This document shows positions 17,169-26,800 of a stretch of DNA of 64,000 nt, one piece after another (positions within the stretch are counted from its first letter, which is position 1; every line of letters starts with the position of its first letter). Under the pieces are notes generated by a model. That model saw only the letters and a list, made by a program, of their open reading frames with translations, had not been told where the DNA came from and made no database searches. Location of the stretch: positions 1 to 64,000 of the forward strand of contig CANIBP010000010.1 of assembly GCA_947466075.1 (NCBI GenBank), given 5' to 3'. A program made the translations under genes and the position numbers. The stretch is from Verrucomicrobiaceae bacterium (GTDB lineage: Bacteria; Verrucomicrobiota; Verrucomicrobiia; Verrucomicrobiales; Verrucomicrobiaceae).

Positions 17169-18575
17169 ATGAAATTTGTTTTCTGCACTTTCCTGATCTT
17201 CACATCGTCTCTACTTGCTCAAACAAACAGTTTGCGTGCCGGAGCGGCGGCAGTGGACATCACGCCAAAGATTTTTCCACTGAACATGCCCGGTGGTTTC
17301 AGTGCGAACATGGCGGAGAGCGCGCACGATCCGCTGCATGCGAGAGCACTGGTGCTTTCGGAAGGTAAAACCACGCTGGCGATGGTCGTGGTCGATAATC
17401 TTGGCGCAGGGCCTGACGTGCTCGATGAGGCGAAGGCCATCGCCTCGGCCAAGACGGGCATTCCCATTGAAAAGATGCTCGTCAGCTCCACGCACACGCA
17501 CAGCGGCTCCGCATTAAACACACGTAGCGAGGCTGCGGCAGCGTATCGGAAGCTGTTTGTCGAGGGCGTGGCCGATTCCATCGTGCAGGCGCATGCGGCG
17601 CTGAAGCCTGCGAGCGTGGGCGCTGCGATGCATCCTCTTCCAGACGAAGTTTTCAATCGCCGCTGGTATTTGAAGCCGGGCCAGATGCAGTTGAATCCGT
17701 TTGGTAAACTCGACGCGGTGAAGATGAACCCCGGCACGAATCCAGAGGTGCTGGATCATCCTGCTGGGCCGACTGATCCCGACATCACGATCATCTCAGT
17801 GCAGGATTCGAAGCGCCAGCAGGTGTGCTTGTTCGCGAACTACGCGCTGCATTACGTCGGTGGCTCGCCTGGAGCCCAGGTCTCGGCGGATTATTACGGT
17901 GAGTTTGCGCGGCTGATGCCCTCGCGGTTGCGTGGTAACGGCAAGCTCGTCGCCATGATGTCGAATGGTGCCTCCGGCGACATCAACAACATCCCCTTCA
18001 ACGTCACGCGGCCGCCGCGTGAGCCGTTTGAGCAAATTCGCATCGTCGCGCAAAAGGCAGCGGACGCGGTGTGGTTCGCCTTGAAGAAGATCGACAAGCA
18101 TCGTGCTGACGCGCCGCTCGGAATGTTGCAGCGTGAGATCACACTGAAGTATCGCCGTCCTTCTGAGCAAGAGGTGATGGAGGCGAAGGCCGTGCTCGCG
18201 GTTAAGGACAAGGCGGAGATCGAAAAACTGCCGCGTCTCGCGCAAAATTATGCTGGCAGTGTCATCAGCGCCTCACAGCGCCCCGAGGAGTCGATCACGG
18301 TGAAGGTGCAGGCCATTCGCATCGGCGATCTTGCCGTGTGTGCGATTCCGTTTGAGACATTTGTGGAGATCGGGCTCGATTTGAAAAAGCGCAGCCCGTT
18401 TCCGCAGACGATGGTCATCGGACTCGCCAACGGCCGTCACGGCTACCTACCCACGCCCGAGCAGCACAAGCTCGGTGGCTATGAGACGTGGATCGGCACC
18501 AACGTGGTGCAGGAGGATGCGAGTGTCATTCTGACGACGAACCTGCTGGAGATGCTGAACAAGTTGAAAAACTAA
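17169..18575 (+). CDS. Secreted neutral/alkaline non-lysosomal ceramidase-like protein
   Basis: The 468-residue protein has a signal peptide (MKFVFCTFLIFTSSLLAQ), then LRAGAAAVDITP and PLHARALVLSEG, blocks found at the N-terminus of neutral ceramidase-like proteins. A metal-binding SSTHTHSGSAL motif and a conserved NYALHYVGG segment follow, with GDINNIPFN further on. True neutral ceramidases hydrolyse the amide of ceramide; PVC relatives are numerous and their substrates uncertain. The start at 17169 places the signal at the N-terminus. Its TAA overlaps the TAG of the convergent histidine kinase gene by two bases. Confidence 0.85.
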   Translation: MKFVFCTFLIFTSSLLAQTNSLRAGAAAVDITPKIFPLNMPGGFSANMAESAHDPLHARALVLSEGKTTLAMVVVDNLGAGPDVLDEAKAIASAKTGIPIEKMLVSSTHTHSGSALNTRSEAAAAYRKLFVEGVADSIVQAHAALKPASVGAAMHPLPDEVFNRRWYLKPGQMQLNPFGKLDAVKMNPGTNPEVLDHPAGPTDPDITIISVQDSKRQQVCLFANYALHYVGGSPGAQVSADYYGEFARLMPSRLRGNGKLVAMMSNGASGDINNIPFNVTRPPREPFEQIRIVAQKAADAVWFALKKIDKHRADAPLGMLQREITLKYRRPSEQEVMEAKAVLAVKDKAEIEKLPRLAQNYAGSVISASQRPEESITVKVQAIRIGDLAVCAIPFETFVEIGLDLKKRSPFPQTMVIGLANGRHGYLPTPEQHKLGGYETWIGTNVVQEDASVILTTNLLEMLNKLKN

Positions 18576-20038
18576 AGCGGCAGAGTCAGGCCAAAGCAGG
18601 TTTCATCCGAAGGTGAATCGAGCAGTTCCAATTCGCCGCCGTGTGCTCGCGCGATTTCGCGGGCGATGGCGAGACCGAGACCGACGCCTTCGGCGCGATT
18701 GCGCGAGGCATCAGCACGATGGAAACGCTGGAAGATTTTTTTGCGATCCGCCTCGGGAATGCCGGGACCACTGTTGGCGACGGTGATGCGCAGCGATTTT
18801 TCATCTTGGGCGAGCGTGAAGCGAACGAAGCCGCCGGACTGGTTGTAGCGCAGGGCGTTCGCGGAGAGATTTTGCAGCAATTGATGCAGCAGGATGGAAT
18901 CTGCCCGCACGATGCAGTCTGATGCGATGTCATGCTCGATGCGCAGGCCGTTGGCGAGGATTTCGGCATCAGTAATGACTTCTTGCAGCATATCGCTCAC
19001 GTTCACCGGCTGTAGATCGAGCGGAAGCTTGCCGGCATCAGCCTGAGCGAGCAGGAGCAGTTTTTCGACGATGGCTTTGAGATGCTGCACTTCATCGAGC
19101 AGCGGCACAATACGGCGCTGTTCGGCGGAATCATCGGGCGAGTGCTGCAAGGCCTGCTCCAACTCGCCTTGCAGAATCGCGAGCGGAGAGCGCAATTCGT
19201 GCGCGGCATCGGCAGTAAAGCGGTTGGACTGGTGAAAACTCGTCTCCAAGCGCGCAAGCATGGCATTGAAGACTTCGACGAGTCGTCGGAACTCGCTGTC
19301 ATGGCCTGCGAGATCGAGACGTTGATCGAGACCGTGGGCATGAACACCTTCCACGGCCTGGGTGAGCACACGCACCGGTCGCAGCGCACGACCAGCGAGC
19401 AGCCAGCCGCCAGCGGCCACACACAACATGACAATGGGCAGTCCGATCATGAAAGCACGCTGCAGTTCGGTCATGCCGGCTTCGATTTCAGCCATATCGA
19501 CGCCGAGTACGAGAGTGGTGTAAGGATTGCCCATCACGCCAATGCGCCAAGCGCGGCCTTCGATGCTGCGAGTGATGAATATGGGTTTCTTGCGCGGCAG
19601 CGGTGGGTTATCGCGTGTCAGCGGATCTCCAGGTCGTGCGGGCGGCGGTGCGCGATGCAGGCGGCTGGCAGGATCGAGTTCCTCGGGCACTTCCGTGGCT
19701 TCTTTGGCCAGCACGGGAAGCAAACGTTCGTCTAGAGACATCGGCCAGCTTTTGGAACGATGCCGCACCGCATCATCAAGGTCACGCACAAGCATGATGT
19801 AGCGGCCAGACTGTGGTCCAGCCATGAAATCGAGCGCATTCTCCAGTCGTTCCCAGTGATCCTTGCCAAACACACGCTCCAGATTGGGCGAGGCCACGTT
19901 ACGCAGCTCACGGTCAAGACGGTTGAGATGAATCTGCTCGTTCACCCGCCAGAACACATAGCCACAGGCCGCCAGCAAAGCGCTCGTCAGCAAAGCTGAC
20001 AGCAATGCGATTTGAAGGCGGAAGCTCAGGCTTTTCAT
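18572..20038 (-). CDS. Membrane sensor histidine kinase (CusS/CopS-like)
   Basis: The 488-residue kinase has a transmembrane segment near residues 8-30, a periplasmic domain of about 170 residues with a Pro-rich stretch, and a second transmembrane segment (FMIGLPIVMLCVAAGGWLLAG). A HAMP region (RALRPVRVLTQAVEGV) precedes a dimerisation domain with the phospho-acceptor His in FTADAAHELRSPLAIL. The ATPase domain shows NALRYN, GPGIPEADRKKIFQRF and GVGLGLAIA. The architecture matches heavy-metal sensor kinases. It is the second gene of a pair: its ATG overlaps the response regulator's TGA (ATGA at 20035-20038). The stimulus is inferred to be copper or a similar metal from the operator described below, not from the sensor domain itself. 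Confidence 0.9.
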   Translation of the reverse strand: MKSLSFRLQIALLSALLTSALLAACGYVFWRVNEQIHLNRLDRELRNVASPNLERVFGKDHWERLENALDFMAGPQSGRYIMLVRDLDDAVRHRSKSWPMSLDERLLPVLAKEATEVPEELDPASRLHRAPPPARPGDPLTRDNPPLPRKKPIFITRSIEGRAWRIGVMGNPYTTLVLGVDMAEIEAGMTELQRAFMIGLPIVMLCVAAGGWLLAGRALRPVRVLTQAVEGVHAHGLDQRLDLAGHDSEFRRLVEVFNAMLARLETSFHQSNRFTADAAHELRSPLAILQGELEQALQHSPDDSAEQRRIVPLLDEVQHLKAIVEKLLLLAQADAGKLPLDLQPVNVSDMLQEVITDAEILANGLRIEHDIASDCIVRADSILLHQLLQNLSANALRYNQSGGFVRFTLAQDEKSLRITVANSGPGIPEADRKKIFQRFHRADASRNRAEGVGLGLAIAREIARAHGGELELLDSPSDETCFGLTLPL

Positions 20039-20706
20039 AACGCACGAAAGCGATAGCCCACGCCACGCAGGGTTTCGATGAGTGGCTGCTCGGGGTCGTC
20101 GCCGATTTTCCGCCGCACTCGCTGCACATAGACATCCACGAGGTTGGTGCCGGGATCGTGATGGTAGTTCCACACTCGTTCCTGAAGCTGGGTGCGGGTG
20201 AAAACCCGACCTGGTGAACGCATCAGGCAGGTCAGTAATGCGTATTCGCGGGCAGAGAGTTCCACCATCTGTGAACCGCGTTTCACTTCGCGCGTCAGCA
20301 GATTGACGCTCACATCACCTGCACGCAGCACGCTGGCAGAATCACCACCTGAGCGACGCATCACTGCATGCATGCGGGCGATAAGTTCGTCGATGTAAAA
20401 TGGCTTAGGCAGATAGTCGTCTGCTCCCAAGTTGAGTCCTTCAATGCGTTCGTTGAGTGAACCTCTTGCAGTGATGAGAATCACCGGCACGCGCAGCTGT
20501 TTTTCGCGCAGCAGCCTTAGAATGCTCAGACCATCGCGACCCGGCAGCATAACATCGAGGAGGATGACATCATAGGGTTGCTCCAGAGCCATTTCGCAGC
20601 CCTCATCACCATCGCGGCACGCATCCACGACAAAACCCTGCTCCTGCAGCCCTTTGGCCACAAAAGAGGCGATTTTCTTGTCATCTTCGATGAGCAGCAC
20701 TTTCAC
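20035..20706 (-). CDS. OmpR/CusR-like response regulator
   Basis: From a GTG at 20706 the product is 223 residues. The receiver domain starts VKVLLIEDDKKIASFVAKGL and has the phospho-acceptor Asp in DVILLDVMLPG and the Lys in DDYLPKPFYIDELIA. The C-terminal winged helix ends with LVDVYVQRVRRKIGD and RGVGYRFRAL. The sequence style (EDDKKIASF-GL-QGFVVD) is that of CusR/CopR/IrlR metal regulators. A longer in-frame ATG at 20772 would add 22 atypical residues and run into the palindromic operator, so the GTG is preferred. The operator lies 50 bases upstream, suggesting autoregulation. Confidence 0.9.
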   Translation of the reverse strand: MKVLLIEDDKKIASFVAKGLQEQGFVVDACRDGDEGCEMALEQPYDVILLDVMLPGRDGLSILRLLREKQLRVPVILITARGSLNERIEGLNLGADDYLPKPFYIDELIARMHAVMRRSGGDSASVLRAGDVSVNLLTREVKRGSQMVELSAREYALLTCLMRSPGRVFTRTQLQERVWNYHHDPGTNLVDVYVQRVRRKIGDDPEQPLIETLRGVGYRFRAL

Positions 20707-20756
20707 CCGGTAAACTTGCCAGCAATTGAGTTCTGGCACAACCGACGGGATGAAGA

Positions 20757-20772
20757 ATGACAGTACTGTCAT
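20757..20772. promoter_or_regulatory. Copper-box-like palindromic operator between regulator and giant gene
   Basis: ATGACAGTACTGTCAT is a perfect 16-bp palindrome with half-sites ATGACA and TGTCAT separated by four bases. It ends 48 bases before the giant gene start and lies 50 bases from the response-regulator start on the other strand. The same site with one change occurs at 31654-31669. The core matches the E. coli CusR box as I remember it (ATGACA-N4-TGTCAT flanked by A/T). Confidence 0.8.
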
Positions 20773-20789
20773 CCGTTTGCCTCAGGCGG

Positions 20790-20795
20790 TGTAAT
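20790..20795 (+). promoter_or_regulatory. Candidate -10 box for the giant YHYH/sulfatase/phosphatase gene
   Basis: TGTAAT matches the -10 consensus at five of six bases. It lies about 28 bases from the centre of the operator, which would put the operator over the -35 region, the position expected for an OmpR-type activator. Confidence 0.4.
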
Positions 20796-20820
20796 GGGCC
20801 GGAGGTTCACTCGGGGTGTT

Positions 20821-23800
20821 ATGTGCCGCTCAACCAATCGCCTCAGCTTGATTAAATCAGGCCTTCTAGCAATCATTACGGTCAGCAGCATCTTTGCCGC
20901 CGCATCTTTGCGTGCGCATACCTCCAGCGGCATGGATGACCGAGAACAACTGCGCCAGCACATTCTGGAGGAGTTCATGCAGAAGTCGGGGAGAACGAAG
21001 AAGGTGAAGCCCGTGGAGGCCCCGATCACGAAGACCCTGAAACGGCCCGTGACAGTGGCGGCGTTTTCCGGCTTCGACATCTCCTCCTTCCTCACGGTGG
21101 CGGCGACGATCCCTCCGGTCGGCAACGGCGCGTTGATGCAGGCTTCGTTTGCGCCGTTCATGCCGAAGGTGCGTACCTACTGGGACGGGACGACTTTCTT
21201 CATCGAGTCTGACAACACCGGCGGCTTCAACATGCCGAACAAGATGGTGGGAATCACGACGTGGCAGCAGCAGGTGCCGATTCCGACGGCTTACTTCGCG
21301 AGTGTGACGAACAATGAGAACAATGCGGCATCGCTGGGCTTCGGGCAGCCAAACTACTGGCGCATCCCGCTGGCACCGACGGTCGCGGCGTCGCCGATCA
21401 CGATTTATGATCCGCCTGCGGCACCGACGAACTTTCTGCGCGGCGCGGTGGCGCTAGGAGCAAACGGGATCGCGATTTTCAATCCGTCGAACAACGCGGG
21501 TCGCACCTCGTATGAGATCGGCGAACTGGACTACTATGGTGGTCACTGCGGTCTGGCGGATGACTATCATTACCACATCATCCCGACGCATCTTTACAGC
21601 CGCTTCGGTGGTCCGCTGGGCGATGACAAGCCCGCTGCGTGGGCTTTGGACGGTTATCCGATCTATGGCTTTGTGGAGCCGGATGGCTCGCCACGTCAGG
21701 CGCTGGATGCGCAGGGTGGTCACGATCACGGCGGCTGGGGTTATCATTATCACGCCATCGGCACGACAGCGACCGATGCGACGCATCCGTATGGTTCACC
21801 GGCATCACCTTACATGATGCGCGCCTTCCATGGCGAAGTGGTGAACTTTGGCAATCAGGTGGACGGGCAGCCGGAAGTGTCGTCGCTGCGCTCGGACAAC
21901 TCGGGTGGCTACAATGCGAAGGCGGTCGCGGGGGCGAGCATCGTGGCGATGCTGAATCCGGTAGCGCTGACGACGGACGGGAATGGCAACTACATCGAAA
22001 ACACCGCGCCTGGAGCCGTGGCGTCGCCAGATGCATTCATCATGCGGGTGAACTTCAGCGGCACGATCCTGGACGAGTGTTGGACGATCAATCGCAAGGT
22101 GAATCCACGCACGCTGACGATGACTTGGCGCATGCCGAGCACGACGATGATCTCGGTGGTGAGCGCGACGCAGTTCAAGCTCAGTGCGCCAGCCACAGGC
22201 ACGGGCTCGGGGCTGACGCTGACCTCTGGCAGTATCACACTCACCAACTGTTCCACCACGGCAGGTAGCACGACGGTGAACTGCGATAGCACGACGGGAC
22301 TGGCTTTCGGCCAAGTCGTGACAGGCACCAACATCGCCAATCAACCGGTCAACACGACGATTTACGCGCCCACCGCAGGCTCCGCGAATGGTGCGCGCCT
22401 CACGGCGTATCCGATGGGCGCTTGGTCGGAGGCCGCTTTGCCAGACACGAGTCAGATCGTGAACACCACAGCCACCTTTGGCGAAGATAGCGACTATACC
22501 TCGACGAATCAGCAGTCCTTCACCGACAATGGCAACGGCACCATCACGGACAACGTCACCGGCTTGATGTGGCAGAAGACGGATGCGGGTGAGATGACGT
22601 GGGAAAACGCTGTCAACAATGCCTCGGCGCAGACGACCGGCGGCTACAGCGACTGGCGTCTGCCAAATCCGCAAGAGCTGTTCTCGATCATGAATCACGA
22701 GAACAATGGCCTCGCGATCAACACCACCTACTTCCCCCAGAATGGCGCTGGCGCGGAGTATTGGTGGACGCGCGATGTGTTTGGCAGCAGCACGACGAAC
22801 GTTTGGTGCGTGAATGCCGGTGGTGGCCTGGGGCCGAAGCCCAAGTCGGAGACGATCAGCGCGAACGGTACGTTCCGCTATCACGCTCGCTATGTGCGTC
22901 TGGCGCAGAACAACATGACGCACAACTATGTGAACAATGGCGATGGCACGATCACTGACACGGACACCTCGTTGATGTGGACGCGGTTGCCCTCTACCGC
23001 GATGGCATGGGATTCGGCGCTGACATATGCTGAAACCCTTGCCACAGGCGGCTACTCCGACTGGCGCATGCCGAACATCAAAGAGTTGCAAACACTGACC
23101 GACTACGCGCTCGCCACGGTGAGCGGCGGCACGGCGACGAATCTGAAGCCTGCGATCAACCGCACGATGTTCGCGAAGACGCTGAAGAACTGTAGCTTCA
23201 ACACCACGAGCGGACTGATCAACTGCGATGACACCACGGGGCTGGTGGTTGGCATGACCGTCGTGGATCCCTTCAGCGTCGCTGGCACTTACATCTCGAA
23301 TACCACGACCCCCACGATCACGCAGGTGAATAGCGCCACGTCGTTCACCATCAATGCCAATCCGACGACGGCTGGCTCCGGCCTGATTTTACGCGCGCTG
23401 CCACGCGCCACAGCCTACTGGTCGTCCACATCGAACAAAGGCACCACCACCGAGGCATGGCTGCTCGAACTTGGCGTGAACAACTCCGTGCCAGTCGCTG
23501 AAGGTCCGCCGCGTGGCTCACAAGGCATCATCAGCTATCAGGCAAAGACAGCGTCATTTCCCATTTTTGCCGTGCGCACAGCGGTGCTGACCACGAACAT
23601 CACGGTGACGCAAAACTCGACCGCGTTGACCGATGGCGTCAGCACCGTGGCCTATGGCAATGTGAACGTCGGCTCATCGCTCTCGAAGACCTTCACCATT
23701 AATAACACGGGCAGCTCGGCGCTGAACATCACTGGCGTGACCATTGACGGCACGGACAGCGCGAATTTCTCAGTAACCACGCAGCCTGCCGCAAGCATCG

Positions 23801-26800
23801 CCGCGACTGGCAGTACGACGTTCACCGTGTTGTTCAATGCGCTGACCGCGGGCAGCAAGTCGGCTGTTGTGCATATCGCCAGCGATGACGCGGGCAATCC
23901 TTCGTTCGACATCAATCTCAGCGGCGTGGGCTTCGTGCCGCCGCCGACGATCTCGAACATTTCGGTGAATCCGATCTCGCCTTCGAGCAGTGATCCCGCG
24001 GTGATCACTGCGCAAGTCACGCCTGGCGGTGGCGCCTCGATCACGGGTGTGACCTTGACGTATGATCTCGGCGCTCAGGTTACCGCGCCGGCTTTCCGTG
24101 AAATCTTCGGCAACACCAATACGAACGGCCTGACCGGCTCGATGAATACCTGGACCACCACGACGGTGCGTGCTGCGGGCGATCTTCGTCAGCGAGGTTC
24201 TACGAGCAATCACACCGTCCCCATCGTGCTCACCAACTGCACCACGAACGGCACTACGTCGGTGACGTGTACGAGCACCACGGGCTTGATCCCCGGCATG
24301 TTGATCACGGGTACGAATATCGCGGCGAACACGACGATCTCGCAGGTGAATAGCGCGACCGCCATCACGCTCAGTCAGGCCACGAGCGGCTCGGGTACCG
24401 CGCTCACGCTCACTGCGGCGGGTGTCACGCTCACAAGTTGTGTGGCAGGCACGGTGCCAACGATCAATACCGCTAGCACCACCGGACTGGCTGTCGGCAT
24501 GGGACTCAGCGGCAGCGGCTTGGCTACGACGCCGAATAATCCAACCGTCGCCGCGATCACGAACAGCACTGCCTTCACCACGAACAGCACCGCCTTCGGC
24601 ACCATCCCCGCCACTCTTACGGCATCCGGGATGGCGCTGGAGTTCAATAACGGCACGGTGAATTATACCGATACGATGGCGAAGACGCCAACGATTCCCG
24701 CCGCCAACGTCAGCGCAGGCAATGTGGAGTTCTGGGCGCGCAACGCGGATCTCAGCACCGGCAATGGTTGGACGCTGCAAGTTTCGCCCACCGGTGCTGA
24801 CGCCGACTTCGTCACGCGCATGACCGAGAGCTTCGCTTCCACGCAGGCGACCTGCACGCTGAACAACGGGAACAATCAAACCAGCGGCAGCACGACGGTG
24901 CTATGCTCGGACACGAGCAAACTCGTGGAAGGGAACACCATCCAAGGCACGGCGATCACCATCGCCAACTGCATCACCAACACAGCGACGCCGACCGTCA
25001 TTCAAACGGCCAACACGACAGGTCTCGCGATCGGCATGTTCATCACCGGAGCCAACACCGCAGGCATCCCGAACAACTCGCGCATCACCGCCATCAGTCC
25101 CGGCGTGAGCTTCACCATTAACAACAACGTGACAGTGACGAATGCAGCGCCAGGCATCACGCTCTTGGCGAACTACTTGCCTGCGAATGTGACGATCGGT
25201 ACCATCACACCGAACACGAGTTTCACGATCAGTAGCGCTGCTTTCTACTCGGGCAGCGCCACGCTCTCTTGCGTGAATCATGGCTACAAACTGTATCACT
25301 ATGATTTTGTCGCTGGTGAGATGACGGCAAACATGAAACTACGCTGGCAGTATTCCGGCAATACCGCCAACACGCCAGCGCGTGCTCCATCGACCAATAT
25401 TGACGACATTGTGGTCACGCTAACCACGGGGGCGGCGCCAACGATGCTCACGATGTATGACGATGGTCTGCACAGCGATGGCATGGCCAACGATGGCATC
25501 TACGGCGCAACGATTCCAGCCTTGGCCAATGGCAGCACCGTCAACTACACCATCGCCGCCACCGGCTCTGGCGGCAGTGGCACGACGACCTCGAACGCGC
25601 TGAGCTACACCGTCGCGCCCGCACCGACGATCACCACACTCTCGCCGCTGCCCACGGGCAGCACTGTTGCCGCTTACAGTCAAAGCTTTGCCGCCACGGG
25701 TGGCAGTGGTGCGGGTTACACATGGTACGTCTTTTCGGGTGCGCTGCCAAGCGGCCTCACATTGAACAGTAGCGGCTTGCTCAGTGGCACCGCGACTTCG
25801 GCCGGCACATTTAATTTTACGGTCAAAGTCACTGACTCACTCAGCCGCTCGGCGACGAAGTCGTTCGCGCTGACCATCACGACCACCACCGCGCCGAATG
25901 TGGTCATTATCATCACCGATGACCAAGGTTGGGGCGATGTGGGCTATCACACCCCTGTTGGACAAGTGCCGATTGAAACACCAAACATGGACAGCTTTGG
26001 CACCACATTGCCTGGCTCCATCCGCCTTGAGCGCTTCTACGCCACGACGGTGTGCTCCGTGACGCGCTCGACTTTGGCCACCGGGCGCAACCCGATTCGT
26101 CATGCCACCAACAATGTTCGTGGCACCCCCTTGAGTGAGCACATGATGCCGCAGAGCTTCAAGAGCGCAGGCTACCAGACTTTTATGTGCGGCAAGTGGC
26201 ACTTGGGTGGCTCGGACAAGAACACGAATTTCTTCACTGTGAACGGAGTAAAAACACGCTTCATCCAGGAAGGACTGGAATACGCGCCTTACAATCGCGG
26301 CTGGGACTCGCATTACGGTCAGTATTCGGGCGCTATTGATTACTACACACATCGCAGCGCCGAGAGTGATAGCCTGGACATTCCAGACTGGTGGCTCAAT
26401 GGCGTGCAGCAGGATGGAACCAGCGAGCACCGCATCACCATTGGCTTCAGCGATGGTGTGGCCCACGTCGATGCCAGTGGCACTGGCGGATGGTCGCCCG
26501 ACCTGCTCGCGGAGAAAGCCGTTTCCCATATTCAGACTCGCGATCCATCAAAGCCGATGCTGCTGCATGTGGCCTTTAACTCCATCCACGGCCCGATCTC
26601 GGCCCCGCAGAACTTGATCACCAAATACACCAACCGCGGCATCACCAACGCTAATCGCCGACTCACCGCCGCTGCCGTGGATGGCATGGATCAAGCGATG
26701 GGCCGCATCCTCAAAGCTCTTGATGATGCTGGCATCGCCAACAACACCGTGGTCGTCTGGTTTGGTGATAATGGTGGTGATGAAACCAAAGGCTCACTCA

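Noticed and set aside
21805..23091. 428-codon minus-strand open frame opposite the YHYH/DUF1566 region
   Set aside because: Arg/His-rich shadow frame caused by codon bias of the giant gene.
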